DNA of 64,000 nt, taken from Leptoclinus maculatus (taxonomy: Eukaryota > Chordata > Actinopteri > Perciformes > Stichaeidae). The notes below the pieces were generated by a model, which saw nothing but the letters and a program-made list of their open reading frames with translations, ran no database searches and had not been told where the DNA came from. The position numbers were made by a program, and so were the translations under genes. Numbering within the stretch: position 1 is the stretch's first letter; each line of letters begins with the position of its first letter. Below, piece by piece: positions 51,001 to 62,589 of this stretch. The stretch lies in the NCBI GenBank assembly GCA_032191485.1, contig JAVDOI010000019.1, forward strand, positions 967,001 to 1,031,000, in the 5' to 3' direction.

Positions 51001-51808
51001 TGAGCCCTTTATAAAAAAAAAAAAATACAAGCAGGAGTGGATAATTAACATAACATGTTATCTGATATCAGATATCTGAAAACAGACCAGGATCTGCCGG
51101 ATGCAGCCGTTATCTGACACAATTAGGAACAGGCCAGTCTCCCGTTTCTGCTGCTGGCTTCTGTCAGGGGAAAGTGGTAACAGAGCACCGGGGCTGAGGA
51201 GGCTGCAGACATGCAACACTGCAGCAGGATCATATGTTTGAGGGTGATGGGGGGGGGCAATATGTAGACAGCAGGGGAGGTCAGGTAGGACTAGCAGCAA
51301 CATCTTCAGCACCACAGGCTGTTCTAGAAGCACACCACAGCCAAAAGGATTGCTAAGCCACTGCATTTCGCCATGAATCTCCCAGATACAGTGTGGCTGC
51401 AAATTAGACAATCTAATCAAGCATCCCTAGCCATTCACCACTTTACTGCATACAGTAGCACATCGCGTACTAACTGCACAGCTGCAAACAAGCTAACGTT
51501 ACACACTTGTAACTAGATGAAGATTAGTCCCAAAAAATGTTGCCGCCGGGTTATGCAAAAGTAGTACGGGAAGCGTACTGAGATGGAGAAGCTGCTCGAC
51601 TTCCTAATTATCTGTCGCTAGCCCGGTTTATTACATAACAGTACGCACTGCTCGACTGCAGAGTCACGTCTGTGAACTCGCAACAGACTATCAGAGCGAA
51701 TTGGAAATTGAGCTAACGTTAGCTGCGTTTAGCCAGCATTAGCAGGCGGTGGAAGGCAGCATTCGTGTTATGTTTTTGTCATTGAGTTTGCGTGGCACTT
51801 AACGTTAC

Positions 51809-51985
51809 CTTTGCTTCGCTGGGGGTCTTCCGGTAGGTTGTCTGACTGGCTCACGGAAGAAAACCGCTGGCTGTAAATGTGAAGGCACTCCTCCGGGACG
51901 TATGTCTGACTGCTAGCTGTTAGCTAACGACGTGTTAATGTTTATTACCAGGTGTTCACTGCCTCTGCTTGTGATGGCTCGCGTC
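51809..51985 (-). other. osbpl8: osbpl8 exon 1 (5' UTR), start of transcription approximate
   Basis: On the minus strand, CpG-rich sequence runs to a strong donor, GCAAAG|gtaacg, at 51,809/51,808. No coding frame is needed here, since the next exon carries the start codon after an in-frame stop. Upstream lie a CACGTG E-box and an inverted CCAAT (52,005-52,018), typical of a TATA-less promoter. The position between the osbpl8 coding exons and zdhhc17 matches the head-to-head order in human. The 5' limit is a guess. Confidence 0.55.
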
Positions 51986-54150
51986 CTCCTCTGCCCAGCG
52001 GCGTCACGTGGGTCCAATATTAAAGCTTGAACAGTTAAAATCTATCTTCATTGTTATTGGTATGCTTTCTACTGTCTATCGCTTACTGATACTTAGCCAA
52101 CTTGATAACCACTAGCCCGCCCGCACGATTCTGTCGTGGTTTGACTGGTCACCGGTCAAGGCAAGCGGAATGCACAATATTTCCGGTTACAAATTTCAAA
52201 CTAAAAGCCACGCACAACGAGACACTAAATGTAAACACAAACAAAAACAAATCATACAAGTCTTACAGGAAATGGGGCATGACATTCCCTTTCTATGCAT
52301 TTAAAAAAAAACGAATGTAGGCTTCTTCTTCGTTCTTTTATTGTAAAGTTTCTGTGAATACAATTTTCATATTTTTGATTTGTTTAAACATGTTTTTTTA
52401 TTATGTATTATTTCATTATTAGTGCTTTCTCTTTACTTTACATAGTTATTTCATCTGCTTGTATTGACTTCACTGTGGTTAAGTGTAACACATATTATTA
52501 AATTGTTATTATTCTTCCTGTAAAGCACATTCTGATTTATTTCTGTGCTATATATATATATATATATATATAGCACATATATATGATTGAAATATATATA
52601 TATATACACTGTATGTATAAAATCACTGATGGTAGAATTAAAAGTGGTAGTCCTGCTTTTATTTTGAAGGCTGAACATTCAATATATTGTCTCTGATCTA
52701 TAACGAGGTAACTTGATGCAACAACTGCAGACTTCCTCCCTTGTTTCTGCTCGGTGATCATCTGATTTGCCTGGCTGGACAGGGCATCGCAAACATGTGA
52801 TCAGTCCAAGTCCACTTTCGCTCCAAACGCAGTACAACTGAACACTTCAGATTCTTGATAGTCACCATTTAGTTATGTATTCGATGATGCCATTATGACC
52901 CTCTTCTCTGGGTTAATTCATGTATGCAATCCATAAATTAAATGCAGCAATTTAGGAATTAAGTTTAATGAAATATATTTTTGCTGAAATTATATTTGTG
53001 TATGTGGGGTTATATAACGTCATATAAATAATATATATACATATATAACAGCATGCTTCTGGGATTCATTGTGGTGAACTTGCTATAACGGGTACCCTAT
53101 CATAGACGTATTAGACATATTTTAAAGTTCCTATGGTAATATTGAAATTAAACAATTAAAAGAACCTGTAGGTTTATAAACTGTACACAGGATTACTCCA
53201 GTTGTTTTCAGTCAAGGAGCCGCATGCTTGGATAACGAGTGACCTCCAGTGGCTGATGGAGGTATAGGTTTAGTAGAGTGTGATGGGTCAGGAAGAACAT
53301 CGAGATTCAGCACAAATCACTAACTGCAATGTGGTATATGCTCTACATTGGCTGCTTCTGGCCTTCTAATGAAATGTCAGATGTCACCCATGTCTGTCAT
53401 TACGGAGGTTCTCTCGTGACCATAAACACTGGAGAACCGTTTTTATTTTATTTATTCTATTCTGTATTATTATCAGACAATGAGAAAAACACTTATATAT
53501 ATTTACTGGTCATTATATTATTTTGTATTTGTAGTTAAACTAAAAAGAATAAAAATATATACTATTTGGACATGTGATTTCTGCTCACGAATAACATCAG
53601 CATGGGCATGCAATGATCATAAGGCAAAATGAAATCAAGATTGATGATATACCATACACACAATACATCTTAATCACACTTTCACTGTTTTCTGTAGAGA
53701 CAGTCTGGTGGACTCTGCTTTCTGCAGGTTAACCAACTAATTTAGGGGGGAAACTGCACCATGGGTCCCTTTCGACCACTCATCTTGCCTTCTCTACACA
53801 CATCCACATACCCAGTGTTCATCATGTACCCAGAGTCCATCTTTTACACATTCTCTTGCCTACAGCAGACCATTCCTATATAAAACCTTAGAGATAGTAT
53901 GCAATAATAATGCATGTAACTGAATTTAATAGCACAAATATAAATCAATGCTTTATATTAGTAGCCCTGGGTCACTGGCTATGTTATGATTATGTGACCT
54001 TCTGTGTGGCATGGCCTGTCCTTCATCTGTGTGTTTTTGACTGCTCCCCTCTCCGCCTCCTCTCTGCTCCTCCTCTCTCCTCCTCTGTTTGTTTCCCCCC
54101 TACACACAGCCTCTTGTTTCCCACAATGCTCTGCGAACATCACCACCAAG
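51986..54150. promoter_or_regulatory. Head-to-head intergenic promoter region, osbpl8 / zdhhc17
   Basis: About 2.1 kb separates the presumed osbpl8 start from the zdhhc17 start codon. At the left are TCACGTG (52,004-52,010) and CCAAT (52,014-52,018). The middle (52,150-53,700) is AT-rich, with a TA repeat at 52,549-52,612 and no gene. The right end (54,030-54,110) is a C/T-rich tract with CTCCTCCTCTC blocks just before the zdhhc17 ATG, likely its 5' UTR or core promoter. Transcription starts cannot be fixed by reading. Confidence 0.5.
52549..52612. repeat. (TA)n tract
   Basis: Interrupted tatata repeats with two gcacata or gattgaa breaks. Confidence 0.9.
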
Positions 54151-54213
54151 ATGGCCGACGCTATGGAGGAATATGAGAAAGAAGCTGGCTGCGTCCCTAT
54201 TCTCCATCCCGAG
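54151..54213 (+). CDS. zdhhc17: zdhhc17 exon 1 coding part (palmitoyltransferase HIP14, partial gene)
   Basis: ZDHHC17 is a Golgi and vesicle multi-pass membrane S-acyltransferase with N-terminal ankyrin repeats that recruit substrates such as huntingtin and SNAP25. This exon encodes MADAMEEYEKEAGCVPILHP plus E, 21 codons, ending CCCGAG|gtaaag in phase 0. As I remember it, human ZDHHC17 has MADGPDEYDTEAGCVPLLHPE here, preceded by ten residues ending NTK. The ATG has A at -3 and G at +4. In the fish the codons just upstream read NITTK in frame but have no nearby ATG, so the mammalian-type longer start is absent. An upstream ATG at 54,126 is out of frame and overlaps this start. Confidence 0.93.
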
Positions 54214-56215
54214 GTAAAGTATTTGGACTTCACTCCTTCGCACGGACACATAAACATACACAAAACGCATTACGCCGGTCGGTGTATGGGTGGCTGTGGG
54301 TTTTTGCCGTGCTTTTTTCAGAAACTCCGATGCCCCCTGCAGGACCAACGGTGGGGGGTGGCAGGAAGCTAACGATGCTAACGGTGCTAACGCTAGCCCC
54401 CCTCCTCCTGCTGCATAGCAAGGAAATGCTGGGCAGATGTTCCTGTTAATTTAAACGTTATATTAGGTAGTGCTTTATGTGGCAGCGACGCCGTGCAGTC
54501 AGTAAACGAGATTGTAAACTGTGTGCTTAAGTCTGTAATGGAAAAAAGTAACGTGAATGCTTAATCCTTGCAGTCGTACGACGTTAGCTTTGTACGTTAG
54601 CGGAGCTGGTAGTGGTAGCTCTGGTAGAGCCGCGGTGATGTAAATTGGGGTCAAGTGTACATGGAAACATCAACCTGTGGTGTCCAGACGGCAATCATAA
54701 TAACTTGAAATATACAGCCACGATTTAAAAATTAAATCACACGTTTTCTTGTTAACGATAATCGTGTCTTAGTATGGGATATTGTAGTCACTCTCAGCTA
54801 GCTAACCCAACGTTACAGGTTCCTCTCGGAAGGGATTTACAGTAACCTAACGATATCTGCCATGTTGTCATGTAACGTTAGCTAGCATTCGTCGTTTCTA
54901 TCATAATACTGTTGCGCATTGTTATGCTAGGAATACGATTCATGATAAACAAATTAGTTTCAATGAACAATAAAGGATAATGTCGAAGTCATTTTCTTTC
55001 TAACAATGACTCAAGAAAGAAATCACATTGCAGCTGAAAACGACTCATTTCAACATTGTTAGCTAATGACACCTAGCGAACAGGAAGTTGTGAACCTAAT
55101 TCAGCCTAAGTTACCTTTCTTTATTAGTTTTTACGACACAATTTAAGTTCCATGTGATAGAGCCACATAGGCTGTTGTGACCATTCTGTTCATCACGATC
55201 CAATGGCTTCACCTCTTATTTATTCTACATCATGTGCATGTAGTGCTGTACTTTGCTACAGAGCAGGTTGGCATCAATACATTCCGTTGTTCTGGATAGA
55301 GCTAGGTTTTGCATATGGAACGCAGACTGGTTATCATTTGTTATTATCTGCGCTTTGCAGGTGAACTAAAAATCAGGAAGAGCTCATGTTGCATACATCA
55401 GTTTGCCTCAATGATAGTTGGCGTGCTTTTCTCTCAGCGGCCCGGTTTTGCTTGTTTGTTTGCAGCCAGCATGTTAAGTGGGTTACTTTACATTGAGGCT
55501 TGGTCAGTATCTGTTAATCCTGGCAGTGCACAGTTCAAATGATTAATATCTTTAATGTCCAGTGTGTCCTCAAAGTGGTGACGGATAAGTTCATATAGCT
55601 ATTTTGGCTGGTAGTCCAAACGGTTTAATCAAATAACTGAATGTAAAAGTCCCGCTCACACATTATATAATTATGTAGTGGTAATGATGCTACATCTTAA
55701 GCAGTCAAATTGCCACAAATAGATTTGCCTCCACTATTGGCTCTCAGTTCATACGTGACCCCACAATGGGAAAATGTGGTCCATGAGGGCTGCTTTTGTG
55801 AAGGCCCATACTGTATGTTAATTTGGTGTTTATGTCAAGTTTGGTTTGCACAAAGGAAGGAGAATCAGACTGTGGAAGACAGTAGTTTGTAAGGTTATTC
55901 TACATTTCTTTATCTTACTAAACTAAATACATTTTCAATCAACTCAAATTGTAGATCAGAGAAACAGTAAACATGATTTTGTTTAAACTTTATATACAAG
56001 ACCATAACTGTGCTTAGGCCTTGTCTAAAGCATCATCGTGGAAAGTGTTGGTGCAGAGGGTGCTGCAACACCCCTTTCTTCTTTCTGTAGGCCTATTGTT
56101 TAACTGCAATTGAAATTATGAATGTATATATTATTGGAATAATATCCTCGCTGGTCTCCTGTATGATATGGTTGCATCTTCACTGACCTGCGTTATTATA
56201 AACTATAGTAACATG

Positions 56216-56619
56216 TAGGGCTGCAACAACGAATCGATAAAATCGATAAAATTCGATTATTAAAAGAGTTGGCAACGAATTTCATTATCGATTCGTTGTG
56301 TCGCGCGACTATTACGCCACTCAATAAGTCGCGGAGATGTTTGAGTATAAAAAAAAAAGAGCGGATCGGAGGTAGAGGAAAGACCACCGGAGAGACCCGT
56401 AACGTTGTTCTGAAACACATGGCGGATCCGCCCGGTGTCCGCAGCGATGACAAGTTAGCGTTAGCTCGTTAATAACAGTAGTAAAGCAGGTGTGGTATAG
56501 TTTGCAAGACTAAAGACACGTTTTTATTCACTCGCCTTTTTTTATCCGATTCATCGATTAATCGAAAAAATAATCGACAGATTAATCGATTATTAAAATA
56601 ATCGTTAGTTGCAGCCCTA
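56216..56619. mobile_element. Non-autonomous hAT-type element (MITE), 404 bp, complete
   Basis: The left end is TAGGGCTGCAACAACGA. The right end, reverse-complemented, is TAGGGCTGCAACTAACGA, with further inverted ATCGATTA-type sequence inside. The same 8 bp, gtaacatg, flanks both ends (56,208-56,215 and 56,620-56,627), a clean hAT target duplication. Only a short meaningless frame lies inside (56,269-56,472), so movement would have required transposase from elsewhere. It sits in zdhhc17 intron 1. Confidence 0.9.
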
Positions 56620-58117
56620 GTAACATGGTTATGGGTCATCCATACGCTGCCTCACTCCTTCTTCCTCTCCTCGCAGTTGTCATGCATCAGCTCCGCATTG
56701 TGTATATGTTGGTGTTCAATTTAGCTTTTCTAAAATCAGGGGCTTCAAATTTCCCCCAAAAACACCCTCTTCCCATACACCAATGGCTGCATGGCACCGA
56801 AGCCGTCTAAAAACCCGGCTGGCTATTCAAATTATACTTCATCTCAGCACAGCCAACTCTGACTGACTTCCAGTTCCCTGACCCAAAATTGCCGCAACCT
56901 CCAGTGTCTTTGAAACCTTGTAGCTGCACATACACCTGTCATATTGAAAGAACACGTCTGACAGTGGTAGCTTCGTCATAGATTGAGTTTTCTTTTTGCC
57001 TTTGCATGCTCTGCTTAAAGTTGCTCCTTTTTTCAGCAGGGTGCTGCTGGGAATCTGGGTCATTGGGTAGATTGTAGTGAGAGCAGAGTTAGGCTGGATG
57101 CATGAGGTATCTGAATTTAGAGCATCAGAAGTTTATTTTCTTTGAACGAGTTCAGCATGTCGAATGCAAACATTTCCTCTCTCGAGGAACGTAACGGACA
57201 AATGTCCTCGGCTCCTGATCTCATTTGAAAATGCAAATGAGTGTTTTTGCATGAAAGGCACATAAAAGAGGGTACATGCTCAGGCACTTGATTTGATACT
57301 TTACAAACTGGAAAACATGCATTCTGTTTCCATAGAGCGTTCACATTAATGCCCTCGTAAAAAATAGTTTCCCCCTCTGCTTCCTCCCGATCCGTGGACG
57401 TAAACTGTGCCTTGAGTATTGAATTAGTCCCTCGTAATGGCTCTCATTTCAGATCAAATCTGATGTTGAGCTACAGCCACAGCCAGCAAGAAGAAGAACA
57501 CAGTAGCAGTGCGATCTAGTCTCAGCAAAGTAGTCATTACAGATCCAGTGATAAACTATTCTAAATATTTTTTATCTTTGTGTATGTGTTCCTGATTTTA
57601 AAGTGGATTCCAAACTGTTGGAATTGGTCACCCGTATTTGACTGATGATCCGACTGTAAACCAAAAAACATGTATTTTGACGAAATGGCGCTGTGCAACA
57701 TTTTTGGCTCGAGACACGTGACACCCACCCACCCCCCCCACCCCACCCCACCCCCCCAGGAGTGGTTGCCATATGTCCCACTGACCAGCTCCATTGATGA
57801 GAGCCAAGCCTGCTGCCTCACCGAACAGATGAGGCTCCAACCTAAAATCAATGGTTGGTGTGAAATGGAACATATTTTGAGGATATCATCACTGCTGTCT
57901 GTCTATTTGTTTTATGCATCACCGGGAGGCAGGTTTATAATTCAGAGGCGAAAACCGCTCATTGCCACTGTATTAATCTGACGTCATTTTTAATAATCAA
58001 TATTTTTTGACAGTTCAAATATGAGGAAATTGTGAATGTTGTCACATAATTCTAGCTAACATTCCCTTTCATTTTCTCAGACACTTGATAGTAAAATGAC
58101 CGCTTTGTGTTTGCCCC

Positions 58118-58801
58118 TCACAGTTTAAAAATCCTGGAGCTCGTTGTTAAGCGCCTCAATATTTTAGCAGAGAACACAGTGTCGTCTGCAGATTTGATTT
58201 TGTTACACTCTTTGTGTATAGAGCTTTGTTGTGCGATCATCTTGCTGTGAACATACTGACATTGCCGCATGAGGGCGACCATCTGAGCTTTGATGTCATA
58301 ATATTTGTTGAACCAAGGTTCCACATTTTCGTATTCTTTCAAATCTTGGCTTCTGCATTGGCGGTTGTAATTGTGGTCCATCTTGGCTGATTCTTCGGCT
58401 TTGAATGTCGCATATTCGTCCCTCGTCCTTTTTTCCTCTCTGAGATTGTCCGTCAGCTCCTGAACACAACCTTCCAGAGAAAGGTTGTGTTGGGTCAAGG
58501 CATTGTTCTCCTCCAGCCTTTTTCCACGCTTCTCTTCCAGGTGGTCTTGCCTGGTGATTTTCTGCCGGAGGTCCTGAACCTTCTGCTCCAGCACATTATT
58601 TGTTTGTTGTTCTTCTTGTACAGACCTACATTTTTCCTCTAAGGCTATTTGTTTCTGGAGTTTAATTGCGGAGGCCATTTGATGGGATTTGTTTAGATCA
58701 CTAACTGCTCTTCTGTCAGCTTTTAGCCCTTTTACGTTCATAAAAATGTAATTATACATTTTAATATTCCCATAATGTACACAGTAAATATAAATGGTCA
58801 T
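58118..58801 (-). CDS. Unrecognised coiled-coil protein, intronless frame inside zdhhc17 intron 1
   Basis: A single open frame of 227 codons runs on the minus strand, opposite zdhhc17. I do not recognise the protein. Residues 1-22 are hydrophobic and tyrosine-rich and may not be translated; later in-frame Met codons are at 21 and 42. Residues about 42-145 are rich in Glu, Lys, Gln and Leu, with heptad-like spacing (IALEEKCRSVQEEQ, VLEQKVQDLRQKI, RLEENNALTQHNLSL), suggesting a coiled coil. The C-terminal part has aromatic residues (EPWFNKYYDIKAQMVALMRQ) and ends in a basic RRLTTSS region. No AATAAA, poly(A) tail or flanking duplication was seen, and no convincing pyrimidine tract marks a 5' splice acceptor. 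It could be a retrocopy with a decayed 5' end, the last exon of a nested gene, or chance. The length and non-repetitive composition argue against chance. Confidence 0.5.
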   Translation of the reverse strand: MTIYIYCVHYGNIKMYNYIFMNVKGLKADRRAVSDLNKSHQMASAIKLQKQIALEEKCRSVQEEQQTNNVLEQKVQDLRQKITRQDHLEEKRGKRLEENNALTQHNLSLEGCVQELTDNLREEKRTRDEYATFKAEESAKMDHNYNRQCRSQDLKEYENVEPWFNKYYDIKAQMVALMRQCQYVHSKMIAQQSSIHKECNKIKSADDTVFSAKILRRLTTSSRIFKL

Positions 58802-59069
58802 TCATTCACGGATGAGAACTGGGATCTACAAATTTCTGTTTTAATTTTGTCAGATATGAATATATGGACAGTTAAGTGATAACGTGGAGTCATGGCATGA
58901 TAAAGTAGATTTATGTATGTATGCGTGTATACATACATGCATACATACGTCCACATCGCTTCAACAGCCTGCATGTAGCGATGAACAACATCTCCAGGCT
59001 GCTAAGAAGCTCCTGTTTCCTGCTGTGTGCTCCAGATCACGTGCTGGATTAGCCAGTTCCTGATAACTG

Positions 59070-59175
59070 ATGACCACACTGATATCGGATCGCTACCCGG
59101 TATCGGCTGATACCCAAAGCCCAGGTATCGCTAACGGTATCAGGGCTAAAAAAAGACAGATTGGTGCATCCTGTG
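59070..59175. repeat. Small DNA element fragment (TATCGGATCGCTACCCGGTATCGG)
   Basis: It reads gatatcggatcgctacccgg, tatcggctgatacccaaagc and ccaggtatcgctaacggtat, then gattggtgcatcc. This matches the frequent fish element whose terminus reads GATCGGTGCATCCCTA. Confidence 0.5.
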
Positions 59176-61735
59176 GTGGAAAATATTCCTGTACCCGCTT
59201 TGCGTGAGTCTTTTACTGCTGAAATAAATAATACCGAAAACCAGGTTGTCTTTTAGGTATTTATTCTCTGCGCAGAGAAGGTTCAGTCATCACAACAGAA
59301 TGCGTACAGTCTCAGGGAGGAAGAACCAAGAAATGTACTTTCTTTATACAGAATGAGCAACGGTGGGCGCCGATGGCCAATGTTAGACATTTTGGTCTCA
59401 GACTTTTGGTTTCAGACCAGCAACCAAAACAAGCGGCCGAAAGGCCTTGGTGGTGGAACATTGTCATACAACACAGTTAGTTATCTTTGTGAACAGGCAA
59501 GGGAGAATTCTTCTTTTGTACAACAGAGACACTGTAAAGTTCAGAGCAAAATTACTTATACATGAATACAATATACTGAGTAGAAATATATACTAATTAA
59601 GTAGAAATATATACTACGTAAAAAATGACCATTACAATCCCTAGTCTGGAGAAATACACATCAATAGTGTTACAAATGCCATCATCAGCTTTTTAGATTG
59701 CAGTAAGGAAATGAACAGAGAGCGTTGGGCTGCTGTGGCTGAAGTCAAAGGTTATCTCCATGGAAGGTTGAGATGGAGAAAGTGATTGAACAGCTGCTGT
59801 CTGAGGGTTTATAGCCAGGACGTCTTCGTCCTGTCCCTGGAAAGACATGGGGAAACCGTTTCCTCTCAATTGAATATCCAGATGAAGAACACATTTTTCC
59901 TGTTTGTCAATCCGCCGTAGGAAAAAGGCTCAGCACAGTCACGATCATACTTGAGTTACTCTCACTTTTCTCTGGCAGCCAATCTAGTCTGAATAGCACA
60001 TGGGGTAGAACAGATCGCATGGATTTGCAAATGACCAAAACTTGGCCGTGAGAAGAAGGAACACCTGCAGGCAGCTTTGACGACTTAAAAAAAACTGTAA
60101 TTAAAAATATGCGGTGGTCACCTTCATATCCCCGCCTTCACACCCTCCTCCTCGGTCTTATTTACTCTCCGAAATATAATCCCTCGTCTTAGCCTCTGTT
60201 TTTCTCCCTGTAGTAGCACAGCAACATTGATGCTTTTCTCCTCCTTACAACTGATGATTTTGAATGCTTTGGATCTCGGAATTAAAACTCATTTTGCTGT
60301 TCAAGTAAATGCAACGTTGTGTAACAAACGGCACCAGAGAATGTGAAGAGGATGGAGAAATATAACCGGTGCTATTTACCGTATTTGACTTGTGTTTGAG
60401 TTGTCATTTGGAGGTGGTTTTGAGGTCTGACATCACATCACTGTGTGTATATCCAGAGATCACATATAATGTTGGTTAGGTGGTTTATTTAAAGCCATGA
60501 GGAAACTGTATTTCTGGTGTGTGTGTTGCTTCTGTAATTTCACATCATTTCTTTTTGCGAAAACAGGGTATTGAGACAGAGACTCCAAATACCTTGTGTG
60601 AATGTATTTTTAGTTCATGTTAATAATATACAACTAGCACCAAGTAAAAACAAAAATCACTGTTTTTCCAGAAAGTCAGACTGGCAAAGGGCCGTGTGGG
60701 AGCTCTGTGTTTACCTCACGCAGCCCTTGTTTCCGGGTGATGGAGGCTAATTACGGTTGTCCGTGACGTTGCTATGGAGGCTAATTGAATGTGAGCTGCA
60801 CAGTCGCCACATCTGTGCGACAGATTAGATCTTCAACAGGACCCGACAAGCCCGTCTTTGTTTTTGTCCCGCAGCCTTTATTTCCCTCTCTTAATACCGC
60901 AGTCATTTATTGGAATGAATGCAGAAGTGTTCATCTTTGAGCGGGGCCATCACCAGGGGCTCAATCTAGTAGTTCAGTCAAGCCTGTCCATCTTGCACAA
61001 TACTGTTATTTTGCTCTCTGAATAATTCTTGCTGACTAAAATGTTTGATGGCCCTGGGCGCATCGGAGCACTCTTGTTTCTTTATTGTTTCCAGATGAAT
61101 CCGATTCATAGACATTTTTTACAGACATGTTGACTTGTCATAGCAGAAGAATCACAAGTGGAACTAATAACATTAACGATGGCTCAATTCAAGCAATCGC
61201 TGCAGTGCAATTCTGCAATTAATGATGGAATTACACCTGTGTTGACAAGTCACCACGCACGTGTGCACCAAGCGGCTATCTCTGGTGCTGAAAACTGACC
61301 GTTGATCAAATATCCACTTGAGGCTGGTCAACCAGGAGGCCGCCATGTTAAAACAGCCTGGGTCTCTATAGCTAATATTCCCATTCATGACAACTGAACA
61401 GGGAGTGAAGCTGTGAAAGTCCAGTCAATACAGCCATCATTGTTTTAAAGTTCAAAGTCTTTGGCGGTATCTTGTAACTGTCACCGTAGCTCCACCCAGC
61501 TGGTCATGTGTAGACTCTGCTGCTGTGGGCACAGCCACTGATTGTATCTTATTTGGTGGACAAGTCCAAGAAAATATTGGCTCAAAAGATAGTGCTTGAA
61601 GACTTAAAGCACCTACAGAGGTTTTCCAGTTTAACAACCCAGTGTTGACATTTTTAGTATTTAATGTTTTTAGGATTAAAGGGATTGCATTGAACTTCAT
61701 ATCCTATCAAACCCTTGTCACAATTGAACGATATT

Positions 61736-61920
61736 AGGGCTGTCACAATAACAGCAATGTTGAAAAAACCTGCGCTATTGGCAAGCAACCGCTACGTTCA
61801 CTTATTTTATTTCTTAAAAACTTTGCAATGGGAGCGAGGCGCTGTGCGTCTATTCTGCGCTGGGCGCTGCACCTTTTTTCTGATTGCCGAGAGTTGAAAA
61901 ATGTTCAACTTTGGGGAAAA
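61736..61920. repeat. Small DNA element fragment (TAGGGCTGTCACAATAA)
   Basis: It begins ttagggctgtcacaataaca, a common terminus of fish non-autonomous DNA elements. The right end is not seen and the limit is arbitrary. Confidence 0.35.
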
Positions 61921-62240
61921 CGCTGCGCTCGTCACTGTCACTTTTCACTCAGCTGTACAATCACGATGTAGGCTACAAATGCCGAAGGCTAAAATTCAGC
62001 CGAAATATATTTTCTGCTCTCAAATAACACATAGGGTTCAAACAAATACTAACAAAAACCTTTATCTGATATGACACAGAATGACCCATAAATTCAGTAT
62101 ATAATACACACCTGCAACCACATCCCACATGCCAGAGCATTCTTGTGTGTTCCAACATCACGCCCATGATCTAATAAAGCAGCACAACCGTCACAACTTA
62201 TCTTTATCTCCGTGTTTCTATCTCTTGTCGTCCTTTTCAG

Positions 62241-62344
62241 GAAATCAAACCCCAGAGTCATTTCAACCACGGCTACAGTGAGACCGTCAGCCGTAAAAAC
62301 CATGTGGACGACTACAGCACCTGGGACATCGTCAAAGCCACACA
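62241..62344 (+). CDS. zdhhc17: zdhhc17 exon 2 (partial gene)
   Basis: The acceptor tccttttcag is followed by 104 bases encoding EIKPQSHFNHGYSETVSRK, then NHVDDYSTWDIVKAT and two bases of the next codon, ending ACACA|gtgagt. Human ZDHHC17, as I remember it, reads EIKPQSHYNHGYGEPLGRKTHIDDYSTWDIVKATQ, so the exon is nearly identical. It joins exon 1 in phase 0 and completes CAG (Gln) with the first base of exon 3. It encodes the cytosolic segment leading into the ankyrin repeats. Confidence 0.96.
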
Positions 62345-62589
62345 GTGAGTGGAGCTTATGGATATGTAAAATATACGCGTTGTTCTCTCACGACGACATC
62401 AAGATGAGCTTTGCGCTCTTTCGATCATGTGGTCAGACTTTGATGCAACCTCAGAAAATGATGAATGGATTTGGAATATTGGAATATTGTGTGTGTGTGT
62501 GTGGGTGTGGGGTCAGTGTGGCTAGGTTTTCTGTGTTTAACCCTCTGTTCGTCTGGAGACTTTAATCCCTCTGCGCTCCTCTTCCTCAG
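62345..62589 (+). other. zdhhc17: zdhhc17 intron 2
   Basis: A 245-bp intron, gtgagt to ctcttcctcag, containing a short TG repeat near 62,488-62,504. Confidence 0.95.

Larger units (their letters stand above)
33344..51808 (-). other. osbpl8: osbpl8 intron 1
   Basis: An 18.5-kb intron in the 5' UTR, from the donor AAAG|gtaac at 51,808 to the acceptor at 33,344. It holds nested transposon remnants near 34-35 kb, 38.4 kb, 45-46 kb and 48 kb, and microsatellites at 41.8, 42.8, 43.1 and 47.6 kb. CpG-richer patches occur at about 41,030-41,600 and 44,480-44,900. Stretches at 35,100-36,900, 39,200-41,000, 46,400-47,600 and 48,600-51,450 show nothing recognisable. No coding exon was found. Confidence 0.65.
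54214..62240 (+). other. zdhhc17: zdhhc17 intron 1
   Basis: An 8,027-bp intron with a gtaaag donor and a tccttttcag acceptor. Near its start (54,360-55,080) are many TAACGTTAGC motifs. It carries a complete small hAT element (56,216-56,619), an antisense coiled-coil frame (58,118-58,801), a tatgtatg/catacata patch (58,911-58,955) and repeat fragments near 59.1 and 61.7 kb. The stretches 55,100-56,200, 56,630-58,000 and 59,200-61,700 show nothing recognisable apart from a C/A-rich run at 57,720-57,760. Confidence 0.85.

Noticed and set aside
53910..54176. 88-codon frame across the zdhhc17 start region
   Set aside because: It is out of frame with the conserved protein. Only its last part, from the ATG at 54,126, matters, as an upstream frame.
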